Origin: JALYRV01 sp036675475
GTDB taxonomy: Bacteria > Acidobacteriota > Vicinamibacteria > Vicinamibacterales > SCN-69-37
Reading direction: 5' to 3'
NCBI GenBank assembly: GCA_036675475.1
Contig: JAKFEY010000059.1
Span: 62,001-126,000 of the forward strand
DNA: 64,000 nucleotides
The notes under the pieces were generated by a model that searched no databases, was not told the DNA's origin, and saw only the letters and a list, made by a program, of their open reading frames with translations. A program made the position numbers and the translations under genes. Numbering within the stretch: the stretch's first letter is position 1; every line of letters starts with the position of its first letter. This document shows positions 8,705 to 16,836 of this stretch, in pieces.

Positions 8705-8860
8705 AACGGACCTCCTGTCGATACCGAGGAGACGGACGCGCCCGGGCGGTTCCCGGATCAATTCATCCCGGCCCGAGGCCGGCGTGTACGCTTTTTGGGG
8801 GAGTGGAGGGCGTAGTGTAGCGCGATCCTGCCCGGCGAGATGGTTTTTCTGGGTTGTCCG

Positions 8861-9880
8861 TCAGCGGCGGGCCGACGGCAGCTTCCGCGGGCGCGCCGTC
8901 GACGCCCGCACCACCAGCTCCGTTGGAATCTGATAGACGTCGCCCTCGATGCGCTCGCCGCTGATCAGGCCGAACAGCGCACGGAACGCCACCGTGCCGA
9001 TGTCGGCCGCCGACATGCGCACGCTCGTGAGCGGGGGCGTCGTGTAGCTCACCAGCGGAATGTCGTCGAAGCCGACGATGGAGATGTCCTGCGGCACGCG
9101 GAGGCCTGCGGCCGCCGCGGCGTTCAGGGCGCCGATGGCGGTCCAGTCGTTCGAGCAGATCACGGCGGTGGGGCGTTTCGACAGCCGCAGCAGCGCGGCC
9201 ATGGCCTCGCGGCCGCCCTCGGCCGTGTGCGTCCCTTCGCGAATCAGCTTCCTGTCCTGATCCATGCCGTGTGCGAGCGTGCCCTCGAGGAACGCGTGCC
9301 GGCGCGTGCGCGCCGAGTGCAGCTGCAGCGGCCCGCTGATGAAGGCGACGCGCGCGTGGCCGAGCGCGGCGACATGATCGACGGCCTGCCGGATGCCGTG
9401 GCCATAGTCGATGGCCACGTGGCTCATCTTCGGGCCGACCTGACCGACGTCCATGAACACGATCGGCACGCCGCGGCGTGACAGCTCCTTGACGGTGCCC
9501 GGATCCATTTCCGACGTCATCATCGCGACGCCGTCGACCTTCCGCTCGAGCATCCGCCGCAGGCAGGCCGCCATTCGCGACGTTTCATAGTCGGTGCTGG
9601 TGACGAGCAGGTCGTACTGCTTCTCGGCCGCGCGCGTCTCCAGGCTTCGCAGCAGCTCGGGAAAGAACGGGTTGGTGATGTCCGAGACGATGACGCCGAT
9701 GATGCGGCTGCGGCCCGACACCAGCGTGCGCGCGTGGCTGTTGGGCACGTAATTGAGCTCGGTGACCGCGCGCCAGACCTTGCGCGCCGTCGCGGCCTTC
9801 ACCGGCCCGCTCTGGTTGAGCGTGCGCGAGACCGTGGCGGTCGAGACGTTGGCGCGGCGCGCGATGGCGGAGATGTTCAT
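8861..9880 (-). CDS. LacI-family transcriptional regulator
   Basis: 339 aa. The N-terminal helix-turn-helix reads ISAIARRANVSTATVSRTL (residues 3-21), followed by the hinge helix (YVPNSHARTLVSGRS) and a periplasmic-binding-protein-like sugar sensor domain from about residue 60 (IIGVIVSDITNPFFPELL). Proteins of this type repress sugar genes until an effector binds. The arabinose cassette 3 kb away is a candidate target, but that is inference. The end of the protein lies 156 bases from the preceding gene; I see nothing recognisable in that gap. Confidence 0.9.
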   Translation of the reverse strand: MNISAIARRANVSTATVSRTLNQSGPVKAATARKVWRAVTELNYVPNSHARTLVSGRSRIIGVIVSDITNPFFPELLRSLETRAAEKQYDLLVTSTDYETSRMAACLRRMLERKVDGVAMMTSEMDPGTVKELSRRGVPIVFMDVGQVGPKMSHVAIDYGHGIRQAVDHVAALGHARVAFISGPLQLHSARTRRHAFLEGTLAHGMDQDRKLIREGTHTAEGGREAMAALLRLSKRPTAVICSNDWTAIGALNAAAAAGLRVPQDISIVGFDDIPLVSYTTPPLTSVRMSAADIGTVAFRALFGLISGERIEGDVYQIPTELVVRASTARPRKLPSARR

Positions 9881-9901
9881 GCCGGGGTCTGGAGCCTGAG
9901 T

Positions 9902-10888
9902 TTACCAGCGGCCGTGCACATGCGGTTTGACGATGTCGTTGTAGACACCCGCGGCGGCGGCCATGAATGCGGACGGCAGCGCGTGCCGGCCTGAGGCGCC
10001 GGCGTTCTCGGCGGCCTGCGCCGGCGTGCGCGCCCCGGGGATGGCGCACGTGACGGCGTCGAACATCAGGATCCAGCGCAGGGCCGTCTGGGTCAGCGTC
10101 GAGCCCTTGGGCATCACGGCGCGCAGGCGATCGACGGCCTCGAGGCCGGCATCGAACGGCACGCCGGACAGCGTCTCGCCCTGATCGAACCGCTCGCCGG
10201 CGCGGTTGAAGCGGCGGTGGTCGTCTGGATGAAAGGTCGTGTCGCGCGTGAACTTGCCGGTGAGCAGGCCGCTCGCGAGCGGCACGCGCGCGATGATGCC
10301 CACGTCTTTCTCGCGCGCGGCCGGCAGCACGCGTTCGGCCGGCTTCTGCCGGAAGATATTGAAGATGATCTGCACGCTCTGCACGTTCGGGTAGTTCATC
10401 GCGGCCAGCGCCTCGTCCACCGTTTCGACGCTCACGCCGTAGTAGCGCAGCTTCCCGGCGTCGACGAGGCGATCGAGGCAGCCAAACGTGCCGGGCATGT
10501 CATACAGCGCGCGCGGCGGGCAATGCAGCTGCAGCAGATCGATGGCGTCGACGCGCAGGTTGCGCAGGCTGTCGTCGACCCAGCCGATCAGGTTCGCGTC
10601 GCAGTAGCCCTCGACGGTTTGTTCGGGCAGCTTGCGTCCGGCCTTGGTGGCCACCCAGATGGTGTCGCGCGGACGTTCCTGTTTCAGCCGCGCGACGAGC
10701 CGCTCGCTGCGGCCGTCGCCGTACACGTCGGCGGTGTCGATGAAGTTGACCCCATGGTCGATGGCCGCATGCAGCGTCCGCATCGACTCCTCATCGTCAA
10801 CCGGTCCCCAGAAGCCGCCGATGGCCCAGGCGCCAAACGCGATGCGCGACACGGTCATGTCGGTGCGGCCGAGCCTGCGATATTCCAC
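9902..10888 (-). CDS. Aldo/keto reductase
   Basis: NADPH-dependent oxidoreductase of 328 aa in a TIM-barrel fold. It starts at GTG 10888 with the typical EYRRLGRTDMTVS. The catalytic tetrad is visible: Asp and Tyr in DTADVYGDGRSE, Lys in VATKAG and His in LLQLHCPP. The C-terminal segment ALRWILMFDAVTCAIPGARTPAQ carries the NADPH-contacting residues. The branch resembles AKR11/YdbC-like reductases that act on carbonyl compounds or sugars. It lies 21 bases upstream of the LacI gene on the same strand, so the two may be cotranscribed. The substrate is unknown. Confidence 0.88.
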   Translation of the reverse strand: MEYRRLGRTDMTVSRIAFGAWAIGGFWGPVDDEESMRTLHAAIDHGVNFIDTADVYGDGRSERLVARLKQERPRDTIWVATKAGRKLPEQTVEGYCDANLIGWVDDSLRNLRVDAIDLLQLHCPPRALYDMPGTFGCLDRLVDAGKLRYYGVSVETVDEALAAMNYPNVQSVQIIFNIFRQKPAERVLPAAREKDVGIIARVPLASGLLTGKFTRDTTFHPDDHRRFNRAGERFDQGETLSGVPFDAGLEAVDRLRAVMPKGSTLTQTALRWILMFDAVTCAIPGARTPAQAAENAGASGRHALPSAFMAAAAGVYNDIVKPHVHGRW

Positions 10889-10975
10889 GCGGGCATCTTA
10901 GCGCGTGGCGCGCGCTCTGCGAGCGACGCGGCGCGCCTTTTCGCGTATCATTGCGGGCTGGAGGGTCTGCCGAAT

Positions 10976-11632
10976 ATGTCCGAGATCGTCACGCGCATTC
11001 ACGCGCAGGTTGCCACGCGCCGCCTGCTCGATCATCCGTTCTACAGCGCCTGGTCGAAAGGCGAGCTGTCACGCGAGGCGCTGCAGACGTATGCGGCGCA
11101 GTACTACCACTGGGTCATGGCGTTTCCGACGTGGCTGAGCGCCACGCACGCCAACGCCGCGGATCTGGAGCTGCGCCAGGAGATCCTCGAGAACCTGATC
11201 GACGAGGAACGCGGGCCGGAGAACCATCCCGAGCTGTGGCTGCGCTTCTGCGACGCGCTCGGCCTCGATCGCGCCGCGGTGAAGCAGGTGGAGCTGCTGC
11301 CGGAAACGGCGCAGGCGATTGCCGCGATGCGCGAGGTGTCACGCGAGATGCCGCCGGCCGCGAGCCTGGCCGCGCTCTATGCCTATGAGTCGCAGCAGCC
11401 CGAGGTCATGAAGACCAAGCGTGAGGGCCTGCGCGATCTCTACAAGCTCACGACCGGCCACGAGTACTTCGAGGTGCACGAGACGCTCGACGTCGAGCAC
11501 AGCGCGGGTGAAGCGGCCATGATCGAAAAGCACGGCGCGCCCTGCGCCGCCGAGATCGACGCCGCCGTCAAGACCGCGCTCGACGCCACCTACACGCTGC
11601 TCGACGGGATCGAGCGGGTCAGGGTGCACTAG
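10976..11632 (+). CDS. CADD-like di-metal protein, possible p-aminobenzoate synthase
   Basis: 218 aa, all-helical TenA/PqqC-like fold. It resembles Chlamydia CADD along its length (HPFYSAWSKGELSREALQ, then AQYYHWVMAFPTWLSATHA). All six CADD metal ligands appear conserved: Glu77, His84, Glu138, His168, Asp172, His175. The residues reported for self-sacrificing p-aminobenzoate formation in CADD (Tyr27 and Lys152 there) correspond to Tyr23 and Lys148 here. It would therefore supply the aromatic part of folate without PabABC. GGAGGG lies about 10 bases before ATG 10976, and a strong terminator follows, so it is probably monocistronic. Homology is clear; the reaction is inferred. Confidence 0.8.
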   Translation: MSEIVTRIHAQVATRRLLDHPFYSAWSKGELSREALQTYAAQYYHWVMAFPTWLSATHANAADLELRQEILENLIDEERGPENHPELWLRFCDALGLDRAAVKQVELLPETAQAIAAMREVSREMPPAASLAALYAYESQQPEVMKTKREGLRDLYKLTTGHEYFEVHETLDVEHSAGEAAMIEKHGAPCAAEIDAAVKTALDATYTLLDGIERVRVH

Positions 11633-11671
11633 TGACCGGTAGCCGGTAACCGGTTACCGGCAGTCAGTGAG

Positions 11672-11708
11672 AGCCGCGCGGGACAACGCCCGCGCGGCTT
11701 TTCTTTTT
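11672..11708 (+). terminator. Rho-independent terminator after the CADD-like gene
   Basis: Perfect 11-base GC stem (AGCCGCGCGGG / CCCGCGCGGCT) with a 6-base loop, followed by TTTTCTTTTT. A separate perfect 18-base palindrome of CCGGTAACC half-sites sits just upstream at 11643-11660. Confidence 0.8.
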
Positions 11709-11741
11709 GGCCGGCAGCCCGTTGTGGCTGCCGGCTCGCCC

Positions 11742-11770
11742 CAACAACCAGCAACCAGCAACCAACAACC
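11742..11770. repeat. Short CAACCA direct repeats
   Basis: Four tandem degenerate units of CAACAACCAGC / AACCAGC at the 3' end of the epimerase gene. Low-complexity; no function assigned. Confidence 0.5.
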
Positions 11771-11772
11771 GA

Positions 11773-12813
11773 TCAGAAGAAGCGCTTCAGCACCCCCAGC
11801 GCCCCTTGCTTCCAGGGCACGCGGTGCGAGACGCCTGAGGCCTGTTTGAACTGCCGTTCGTGCGCGATGTACCACTCGAAGTTGCGGATGAGCGCGTCCT
11901 TGTTCGAGTACTTCGGCGTGAACCCCAGCTGGCGCTCGGCTTTGTCGATCGAGACGAACGACTCCTTCGCGGCGGTTTCGTAGACCCACGCGTACAGCGG
12001 CGAGATGCCCAGCTTCTCGAGCACGCGCAGCACCATGATGGCGGGGCCGGCCGGCGATCCGATGATCCGCCGGCCCTTGCCGGCATGGTCGAGCACGGCC
12101 TGGTAGTCGGACCGGATCGTCCCGAACTCCTTCGCGCCGATGTTGAACGTGTCGTTGACGCGATCGGCCGGCAGCGAGAGGCAGAGTCGGATGGCTTCGC
12201 AGAGGTCTTCGACGTCGAGCAGTTGGTACCGGTTGTGGCCGCTGCCGAGCACGGGGAAGTGGCGGCCGTCGAGCGCCCAGTCATAGAGCATCGCGAACAC
12301 GCCGAGCCGCTCGGGCCCGACGAATGACTTGGGCCGCACGATCGGCACGACCATGCCCTCGCGCCTGAAGGCCAGGCACACCTGCTCGGCCTCGATCTTC
12401 GCCATGCCGTACGGCCCGACGCCCACCATGGGATCGTCCTCGAAGATCGGATGCTTTTCCGGCACGCCGTACACGGCCGTCGACGAGACATGCACCACGC
12501 GCTCCACGCCGTGCGCGCGCGCGGACTCGAGCACGGTGCGCGTGCCGTCGACGTCGGTGGTGCGGATGTCCTCCGGCGAATACAGGGGCAGGGCCGCGGC
12601 GCCGTGCACGACGAAGCGGACGCCTTCCATGGCGCGATCGACGTCGGCGCGGGTGCGGATGTCACCGCGCACCTCGCGGACGCACGGCTGCATGTCGGGA
12701 TAGTCGAATGGCTCGAGGTCGAGCGACGTCAGCTCGTAGCCGCGCGCCTGCAGATACCGAATGAGGTTGATGCCGAGGAAACCGGCGCCGCCGGTGACAA
12801 GTACACGATTCAC
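11773..12813 (-). CDS. NAD-dependent epimerase/dehydratase (extended SDR)
   Basis: 346 aa. The Rossmann motif is VTGGAGFLG (residues 6-14), the catalytic pair is YGMAK (Tyr/Lys about 140-145), with HVSSTAVYG before it. These enzymes act on nucleotide sugars or related hydroxy-ketone substrates. The start is GTG 12813; no ATG is available and the glycine-rich motif begins a few codons later. It follows the flavin reductase gene by 79 bases that hold a short inverted repeat. Neighbours do not identify the substrate. Confidence 0.82.
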   Translation of the reverse strand: MNRVLVTGGAGFLGINLIRYLQARGYELTSLDLEPFDYPDMQPCVREVRGDIRTRADVDRAMEGVRFVVHGAAALPLYSPEDIRTTDVDGTRTVLESARAHGVERVVHVSSTAVYGVPEKHPIFEDDPMVGVGPYGMAKIEAEQVCLAFRREGMVVPIVRPKSFVGPERLGVFAMLYDWALDGRHFPVLGSGHNRYQLLDVEDLCEAIRLCLSLPADRVNDTFNIGAKEFGTIRSDYQAVLDHAGKGRRIIGSPAGPAIMVLRVLEKLGISPLYAWVYETAAKESFVSIDKAERQLGFTPKYSNKDALIRNFEWYIAHERQFKQASGVSHRVPWKQGALGVLKRFF

Positions 12814-12818
12814 GTAAG

Positions 12819-12890
12819 GCTCCAGACTCCAGGTTCCAGCCTCCAGCAGGCGTGTATGTACCTGAGGTCTGGAGTCCGGGGTCTGGAGCC
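12819..12890. repeat. Inverted repeat GGCTCCAGAC / GTCTGGAGCC
   Basis: Ten-base perfect arms at 12819-12828 and 12881-12890, with further degenerate TCCAG/CTGGA units inside, between the epimerase and reductase genes. The right arm extended to CCGGGGTCTGGAGCC is identical to 9882-9896, just upstream of the LacI start codon, so this is a dispersed repeat. Confidence 0.6.
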
Positions 12891-12892
12891 TT

Positions 12893-14041
12893 TCAGTATA
12901 CGTCGCGTTTGTAGCGCTTCGACTTGCGCAGCGCCTCGACGTACTCCTTCGCCTGGTCCGGCGTGCGGCCCCCTTCGCGCTCGACGATGGCGTGGAGCTC
13001 GGCGTCGACGTCGGCCGCCATGCGTTCCTTGTCGCCGCACACGAAGAACTCCGCGCCGTCTTCCAGCCACGCATAGACGTCGCGCGACTGCTCGCGCATG
13101 CGGTGCTGCACGTAAATCTTCTCGGCCTGATCGCGTGAGAAGGCGGTGTCGAGGCGCAGCAGCCCGCGTGCCGACCACGCGGTGAACTCCGCTTCGTAGA
13201 AGAATTCGGTGGCGCGGCGCTGCTCCCCGAAGAACAGCCAGTTGCGGCCCGTGGCGCCGAGCGCCTCGCGTTCCTCGAGAAACGCGCGAAACGGCGCGAC
13301 GCCGGTGCCGGGGCCGACCATGATCATCGGCGTCGCCGGATCGGCCGGCATGGCGAAATGCTTCTGCTGGTTCTGCGTGTAGACCCCGGCGGTCTCGCCA
13401 ACGGGCCAGCGTTCGTTGATGAACGTGGAGCAGATGCCGCGCCGCACGCGGCCGCGCACGTCGTAGGTCACGGCGACCACGGTGAGGTGCGCCTCGTCGA
13501 CGTGCTTCTTCGGGCTCGACGCAATCGAATAGAGCCGCGGCTGCATCCGGCGCAGGGCGCCGACGAAGGTCTCGGCCGTGAACGCGCAGTCGGGCGCCTC
13601 CTCGAGCACGTCGAGGACGTCATGCGAGGCGTTGTGCGCGTGGAAGTACGTCTTCAGCTCTTCCTCGTGCCCCTTCTCGAGCATCGACGCGAACGCCGTC
13701 GAGCCGCGCTCGCCGCAGGCTTCGAGCAGCCGGCGGCTGGGGGACGTGATGTCGTATTCGTGCAGCAGCACGTGGCGCAGCGTCGACGGCCCTGCCTTGC
13801 CTGGCAGCGCTTCGTCGCCGCTCGCGCCGAGCCGCGCAAGGATTAAATCGACCAGTGCCGGGTCGTTGACCGGATGCACCCCGAGCGCGTCTCCCGGCAG
13901 GTAGGTCATGCCGGACCCGGCGAGCGAAATGGCGTGATGGCGCGTGTCTTTCGACGAGCCCTCGCCGCTGAGCCGTGTGTTCGAGAGGTGCCGCGCGGGG
14001 AAAGGATTGCGCGGGCTGTAGGGGGCCGCCGGTACCGTCAT
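12893..14041 (-). CDS. Stand-alone FAD/NADPH reductase module, CysJ-like
   Basis: 382 aa. It matches the C-terminal half of sulfite reductase flavoprotein / diflavin reductases: FAD-binding RLYSIASS, GICSTFI, the NADPH-binding VGPGTGVAPFRAF, FFGEQRR, and a C-terminus ending KRYKRDVY. The N-terminal flavodoxin domain of CysJ is absent, so electrons must pass to a separate carrier or a hemoprotein. Start ATG 14041 is preceded by a hairpin rather than a clear ribosome site. It lies downstream of moaA on the same strand; a role in sulfite or nitrite reduction is possible but not shown. Confidence 0.82.
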   Translation of the reverse strand: MTVPAAPYSPRNPFPARHLSNTRLSGEGSSKDTRHHAISLAGSGMTYLPGDALGVHPVNDPALVDLILARLGASGDEALPGKAGPSTLRHVLLHEYDITSPSRRLLEACGERGSTAFASMLEKGHEEELKTYFHAHNASHDVLDVLEEAPDCAFTAETFVGALRRMQPRLYSIASSPKKHVDEAHLTVVAVTYDVRGRVRRGICSTFINERWPVGETAGVYTQNQQKHFAMPADPATPMIMVGPGTGVAPFRAFLEEREALGATGRNWLFFGEQRRATEFFYEAEFTAWSARGLLRLDTAFSRDQAEKIYVQHRMREQSRDVYAWLEDGAEFFVCGDKERMAADVDAELHAIVEREGGRTPDQAKEYVEALRKSKRYKRDVY

Positions 14042-14052
14042 CCGGACGGAGT

Positions 14053-14112
14053 ATAAAGGGGACGGGTCTAATTTCCGCGCGTCTCGGCGGAAATTAGACC
14101 CGTCCCCTTTAT
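14053..14112. repeat. RAYT-type hairpin between moaA and the reductase gene
   Basis: Perfect inverted repeat: arms 14053-14078 and 14087-14112 (26 bases each), 8-base loop. The core GGGGACGGGTCTAATTTC is identical over 18 bases to the left end of the RAYT element at about 47.3 kb. It includes the moaA stop codon. Confidence 0.9.
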
Positions 14113-15128
14113 CCGCCCCGCGTGTGCATCTCCAGGTGCTTGTCGCGCTTGAGCGTCGCGAGCGGCACGAACGTGCCGCGCGCGGGCAGGGCGCGGCGCT
14201 CTTCGGCACCGCGATCGGCGCGCCCCTTCCAGACGGCCGCAATCATCTCGCGCAGCGTGTCGAGCGACGCGCCGGCGCGCAGCGGGCGGCGCAGATCGGT
14301 GCCGTGCGCCGCATACAGGCACAGCAGCCACACGCCATCCGCCGTCAGGCGGCTCCGATCGCACGCCCGGCAGAACGGCCTCGTCGTCGACGCAATCACC
14401 CCGAAGGTCGTGCCATCAGCCAGCCGGTAGCGCTCGGCCGGCGCGGGGCCGCGTTCTCCGAGCGTCTCGATCGGGCCGTGTGCCGCGGTGAGCCGCGCGA
14501 GGATCTCGTCGCGCGACACCACCTGCGCGATCGACCAGCCCGTGGCGCCGCCCACATCCATGTACTCGATGAACCGCAGCTCGGCGCCGCGCCCGCGCGC
14601 GAACGCCAGCAGATCCTCGATCTCATCGTCGTTGCGGCCACTGACAATGACCGCGTCGATCTTGAGCGGGAAGCCGGCCGCGGCGGCGGCGTCGATGCCG
14701 CGAAGCACGGAATGCAGATCGCGGCGGCGCGTCATCTCGGCGAACCGATCGGCGCGCAGCGTGTCGAGGCTGACCGTCACGCGCTGCAGCCCGGCCGTCT
14801 GCAGGGCGCGCGCCTGGTCGGCCAGCAGCACGCCGTTGGTGGTCAACGCGAGATCCTCGACCCACGGGCGCGCGGCGAGCTGCGCCACCAGCCGGTCGAG
14901 GTCGCGGCGCAGCAGCGGCTCGCCGCCGGTCAGCCGCACTTTCGTCGCGCCATGCTCGGCAAACAGGTCGGCGAGCAGCACCGTTTCCTCGAAGGTGAGG
15001 ATGTCTTCGCGCGGCAGCCATGCATAGCTCTCTTCGGGCATGCAGTACAGGCAGCGCAGGTTGCACCGGTCGGTGACCGAAATGCGCAGGCTGCCGAGCG
15101 GACGGCCGAGCGTATCGAAGACAGGCAT
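14109..15128 (-). CDS. moaA: GTP 3',8-cyclase (molybdenum cofactor biosynthesis)
   Basis: Radical-SAM enzyme of 339 aa that makes the first molybdopterin precursor from GTP together with MoaC. The N-terminal cluster motif is CNLRCLYC. The second, substrate-binding 4Fe-4S cluster is formed by CRACDRSRLTADGVWLLC near residues 265-282. The protein ends in Gly-Gly, as MoaA requires. ATG 15128 begins the conserved PVFDTLGRPLGSLRISVTDRC. The stop codon is contributed by the palindrome at 14053-14112. It is divergent from the M20 gene. Confidence 0.95.
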   Translation of the reverse strand: MPVFDTLGRPLGSLRISVTDRCNLRCLYCMPEESYAWLPREDILTFEETVLLADLFAEHGATKVRLTGGEPLLRRDLDRLVAQLAARPWVEDLALTTNGVLLADQARALQTAGLQRVTVSLDTLRADRFAEMTRRRDLHSVLRGIDAAAAAGFPLKIDAVIVSGRNDDEIEDLLAFARGRGAELRFIEYMDVGGATGWSIAQVVSRDEILARLTAAHGPIETLGERGPAPAERYRLADGTTFGVIASTTRPFCRACDRSRLTADGVWLLCLYAAHGTDLRRPLRAGASLDTLREMIAAVWKGRADRGAEERRALPARGTFVPLATLKRDKHLEMHTRGG

Positions 15129-15130
15129 GG

Positions 15131-15154
15131 GTAGGCCGGGACTTCAGTCCCGGC
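15131..15154. repeat. GTAGGCCGGG short palindrome
   Basis: GTAGGCCGGGACTTCAGTCC followed by CGGC: a small hairpin in the moaA/M20 divergent region. It belongs to the same family as the copies at 54646-54669 and 55231-55253. Confidence 0.7.
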
Positions 15155-15159
15155 ATGAC

Positions 15160-15165
15160 TATAAT
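15160..15165 (+). promoter_or_regulatory. -10 box for the M20 amidohydrolase gene
   Basis: A consensus TATAAT, followed by the ribosome site GGAGG (15180-15184) and ATG 15190. The region where a -35 box would be is occupied by the small palindrome, and no good match is seen. Confidence 0.45.
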
Positions 15166-15189
15166 GCCGCATCTTTCCTGGAGGCCCTC

Positions 15190-16836
15190 ATGCGTCGCGT
15201 CATTGTCCCGGCTCTCACGCTTCTGATTTCCCTGCACGCGCCCCGTCCCGCGGTGCTGGCCGCGCAGGACGCGCCGCAGCAGCGGCCCGCGCCGCCGCCG
15301 CAATCCGGCGTCATTGCCGACGATGCGCGCGTCGCAAAGCTGAAGGCCGAGGTGCTGGCCGAGGTCGAGGGCATGCGGGTGTTCACGCAGCAGATGGTCG
15401 ACCAGATCTTCAGCTACGGGGAACTCGGCTTCCAGGAGGTCGAGACCAACCGCTATCTGGTCGACCTGCTCAGGAAGAACGGCTTCTCGGTTGAAGAGGG
15501 CGTCGCGGGCATTCCCACGGCGTTCATGGCGAGCTGGGGATCGGGCAAGCCGGTCATTGCGCTCGGCTCGGATATCGACGGCATTCCGCAGTCGTCGCAG
15601 AAGCCCGGCGTCGCCTACCGCGATCCCATCGTCGAGGGCGCGCCAGGGCATGGCGAGGGCCACAACTCCGGCCAGGCCGTGAACATCACGGCGGCGCTCG
15701 CGCTCAAGAAAATCATGGAGCGCGACAAGATTCCGGGCACCATTCGCATCTGGCCGGGCACGGCGGAAGAGCTCGTCGGCACGAAGGCGTATTTCATCCG
15801 CGCGGGCCTGTTCAAGGATGTCGACGTCGCGCTGTTCACGCACGTCGGCCGCAATCTCGGCGTGTCGTGGGGCGACGGCGGCGGCACCGGCCTCGTCTCG
15901 GTCGAATACCAGTTCGAGGGCGAAACCGCGCATGCCGCCGGTTCGCCGTGGCGGGGCCGCAGCGCGCTCGACGCCGTCGAGCTGATGAACATCGGCTGGA
16001 ACTACCGCCGCGAGCATCTGCCGCTCGAGCACCGCTCGCACTACGTCATCAAGAATGGCGGCGACCAGCCGAACGTCGTGCCTCGCACCGCGTCGGTCTG
16101 GTACTACTTCAGGCAGACGACGTACCCGAAGCTGATGGAGCTGTGGAAGCTCGGCGACGAGATGGCGCAGGGTGCGGCGATGATGACCGGCACGAAGCTG
16201 GTGAAGTCGCGCGTGCTGGGGTCGGCCTGGCCGCGGCACTTCAACAAGGTCATCGCGGAAGCGACGTACGAAAACATCAAGAAAGTCGGCCTGCCCGAGT
16301 GGAGCGCCGAGGATCAGCTGCTGGCGAAGGCGGTGCAGAAGGAGCTGGGCGCGAACGAGCAGGGCCTGTCGACGCGGCTCGGCAATCTCGGGCAGCCGGT
16401 GCTCGAGTCGCAGAACCGCGGCGGCGGGTCGGACGACATCGGCGACATCTCGTGGAACGTGCCGACGGTCACGCTCAGTTTTCCGTCGAACATTCCGGGC
16501 CTGCCGGGACACAACTGGGCCGACAGCATCGCCATGGCGACGCCCATCGCGCACAAGGGCGCCACGGCCGGGGCGAAAGCGCAGGCGATGACGCTCGTCG
16601 ACATTCTGCTCAAGCCGCAGATCGTCGAGCGCGCCTGGGATTACTTCCGCACCGTGCAGACCAAGACGCAGCAGTACACGCCGCTGCCGCGGCCGGAAGA
16701 CATGCCGGCGATCGAGCTCAATCGCGACATCATGGCGCGCTACCGCGAGGAGATGCGGAAGTTCTACTTCGACCCCACGAAGTACAAGACGTACATGGAG
16801 CAGCTCGGGATCAAGTACCCGACCATCAAGAAGTAG
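15190..16836 (+). CDS. Secreted M20-family amidohydrolase, AbgB-like
   Basis: 548 aa with a signal peptide (about residues 1-23, ending LAAQ) and a Gln/Pro-rich linker, then an M20D peptidase/amidohydrolase domain. Metal-site and family motifs include SDIDGIP, EGHNSGQAVN, GTAEELVGTKAYFIRAG and the dimerisation-domain segment GETAHAAGSPWRGRSALDAVEL. It resembles p-aminobenzoyl-glutamate hydrolase subunit B more than aminoacylases. It should hydrolyse an amide bond of an extracellular or periplasmic N-acyl amino acid. A ribosome site GGAGG sits 5 bases before ATG 15190. The gene converges on the MFS/SpeE gene with no gap. Confidence 0.85.
   Translation: MRRVIVPALTLLISLHAPRPAVLAAQDAPQQRPAPPPQSGVIADDARVAKLKAEVLAEVEGMRVFTQQMVDQIFSYGELGFQEVETNRYLVDLLRKNGFSVEEGVAGIPTAFMASWGSGKPVIALGSDIDGIPQSSQKPGVAYRDPIVEGAPGHGEGHNSGQAVNITAALALKKIMERDKIPGTIRIWPGTAEELVGTKAYFIRAGLFKDVDVALFTHVGRNLGVSWGDGGGTGLVSVEYQFEGETAHAAGSPWRGRSALDAVELMNIGWNYRREHLPLEHRSHYVIKNGGDQPNVVPRTASVWYYFRQTTYPKLMELWKLGDEMAQGAAMMTGTKLVKSRVLGSAWPRHFNKVIAEATYENIKKVGLPEWSAEDQLLAKAVQKELGANEQGLSTRLGNLGQPVLESQNRGGGSDDIGDISWNVPTVTLSFPSNIPGLPGHNWADSIAMATPIAHKGATAGAKAQAMTLVDILLKPQIVERAWDYFRTVQTKTQQYTPLPRPEDMPAIELNRDIMARYREEMRKFYFDPTKYKTYMEQLGIKYPTIKK

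Noticed and set aside
14623..16554. 643-codon open frame antisense to the M20 gene and moaA
   Set aside because: It shadows two genes with strong family motifs and has no recognisable domain itself.
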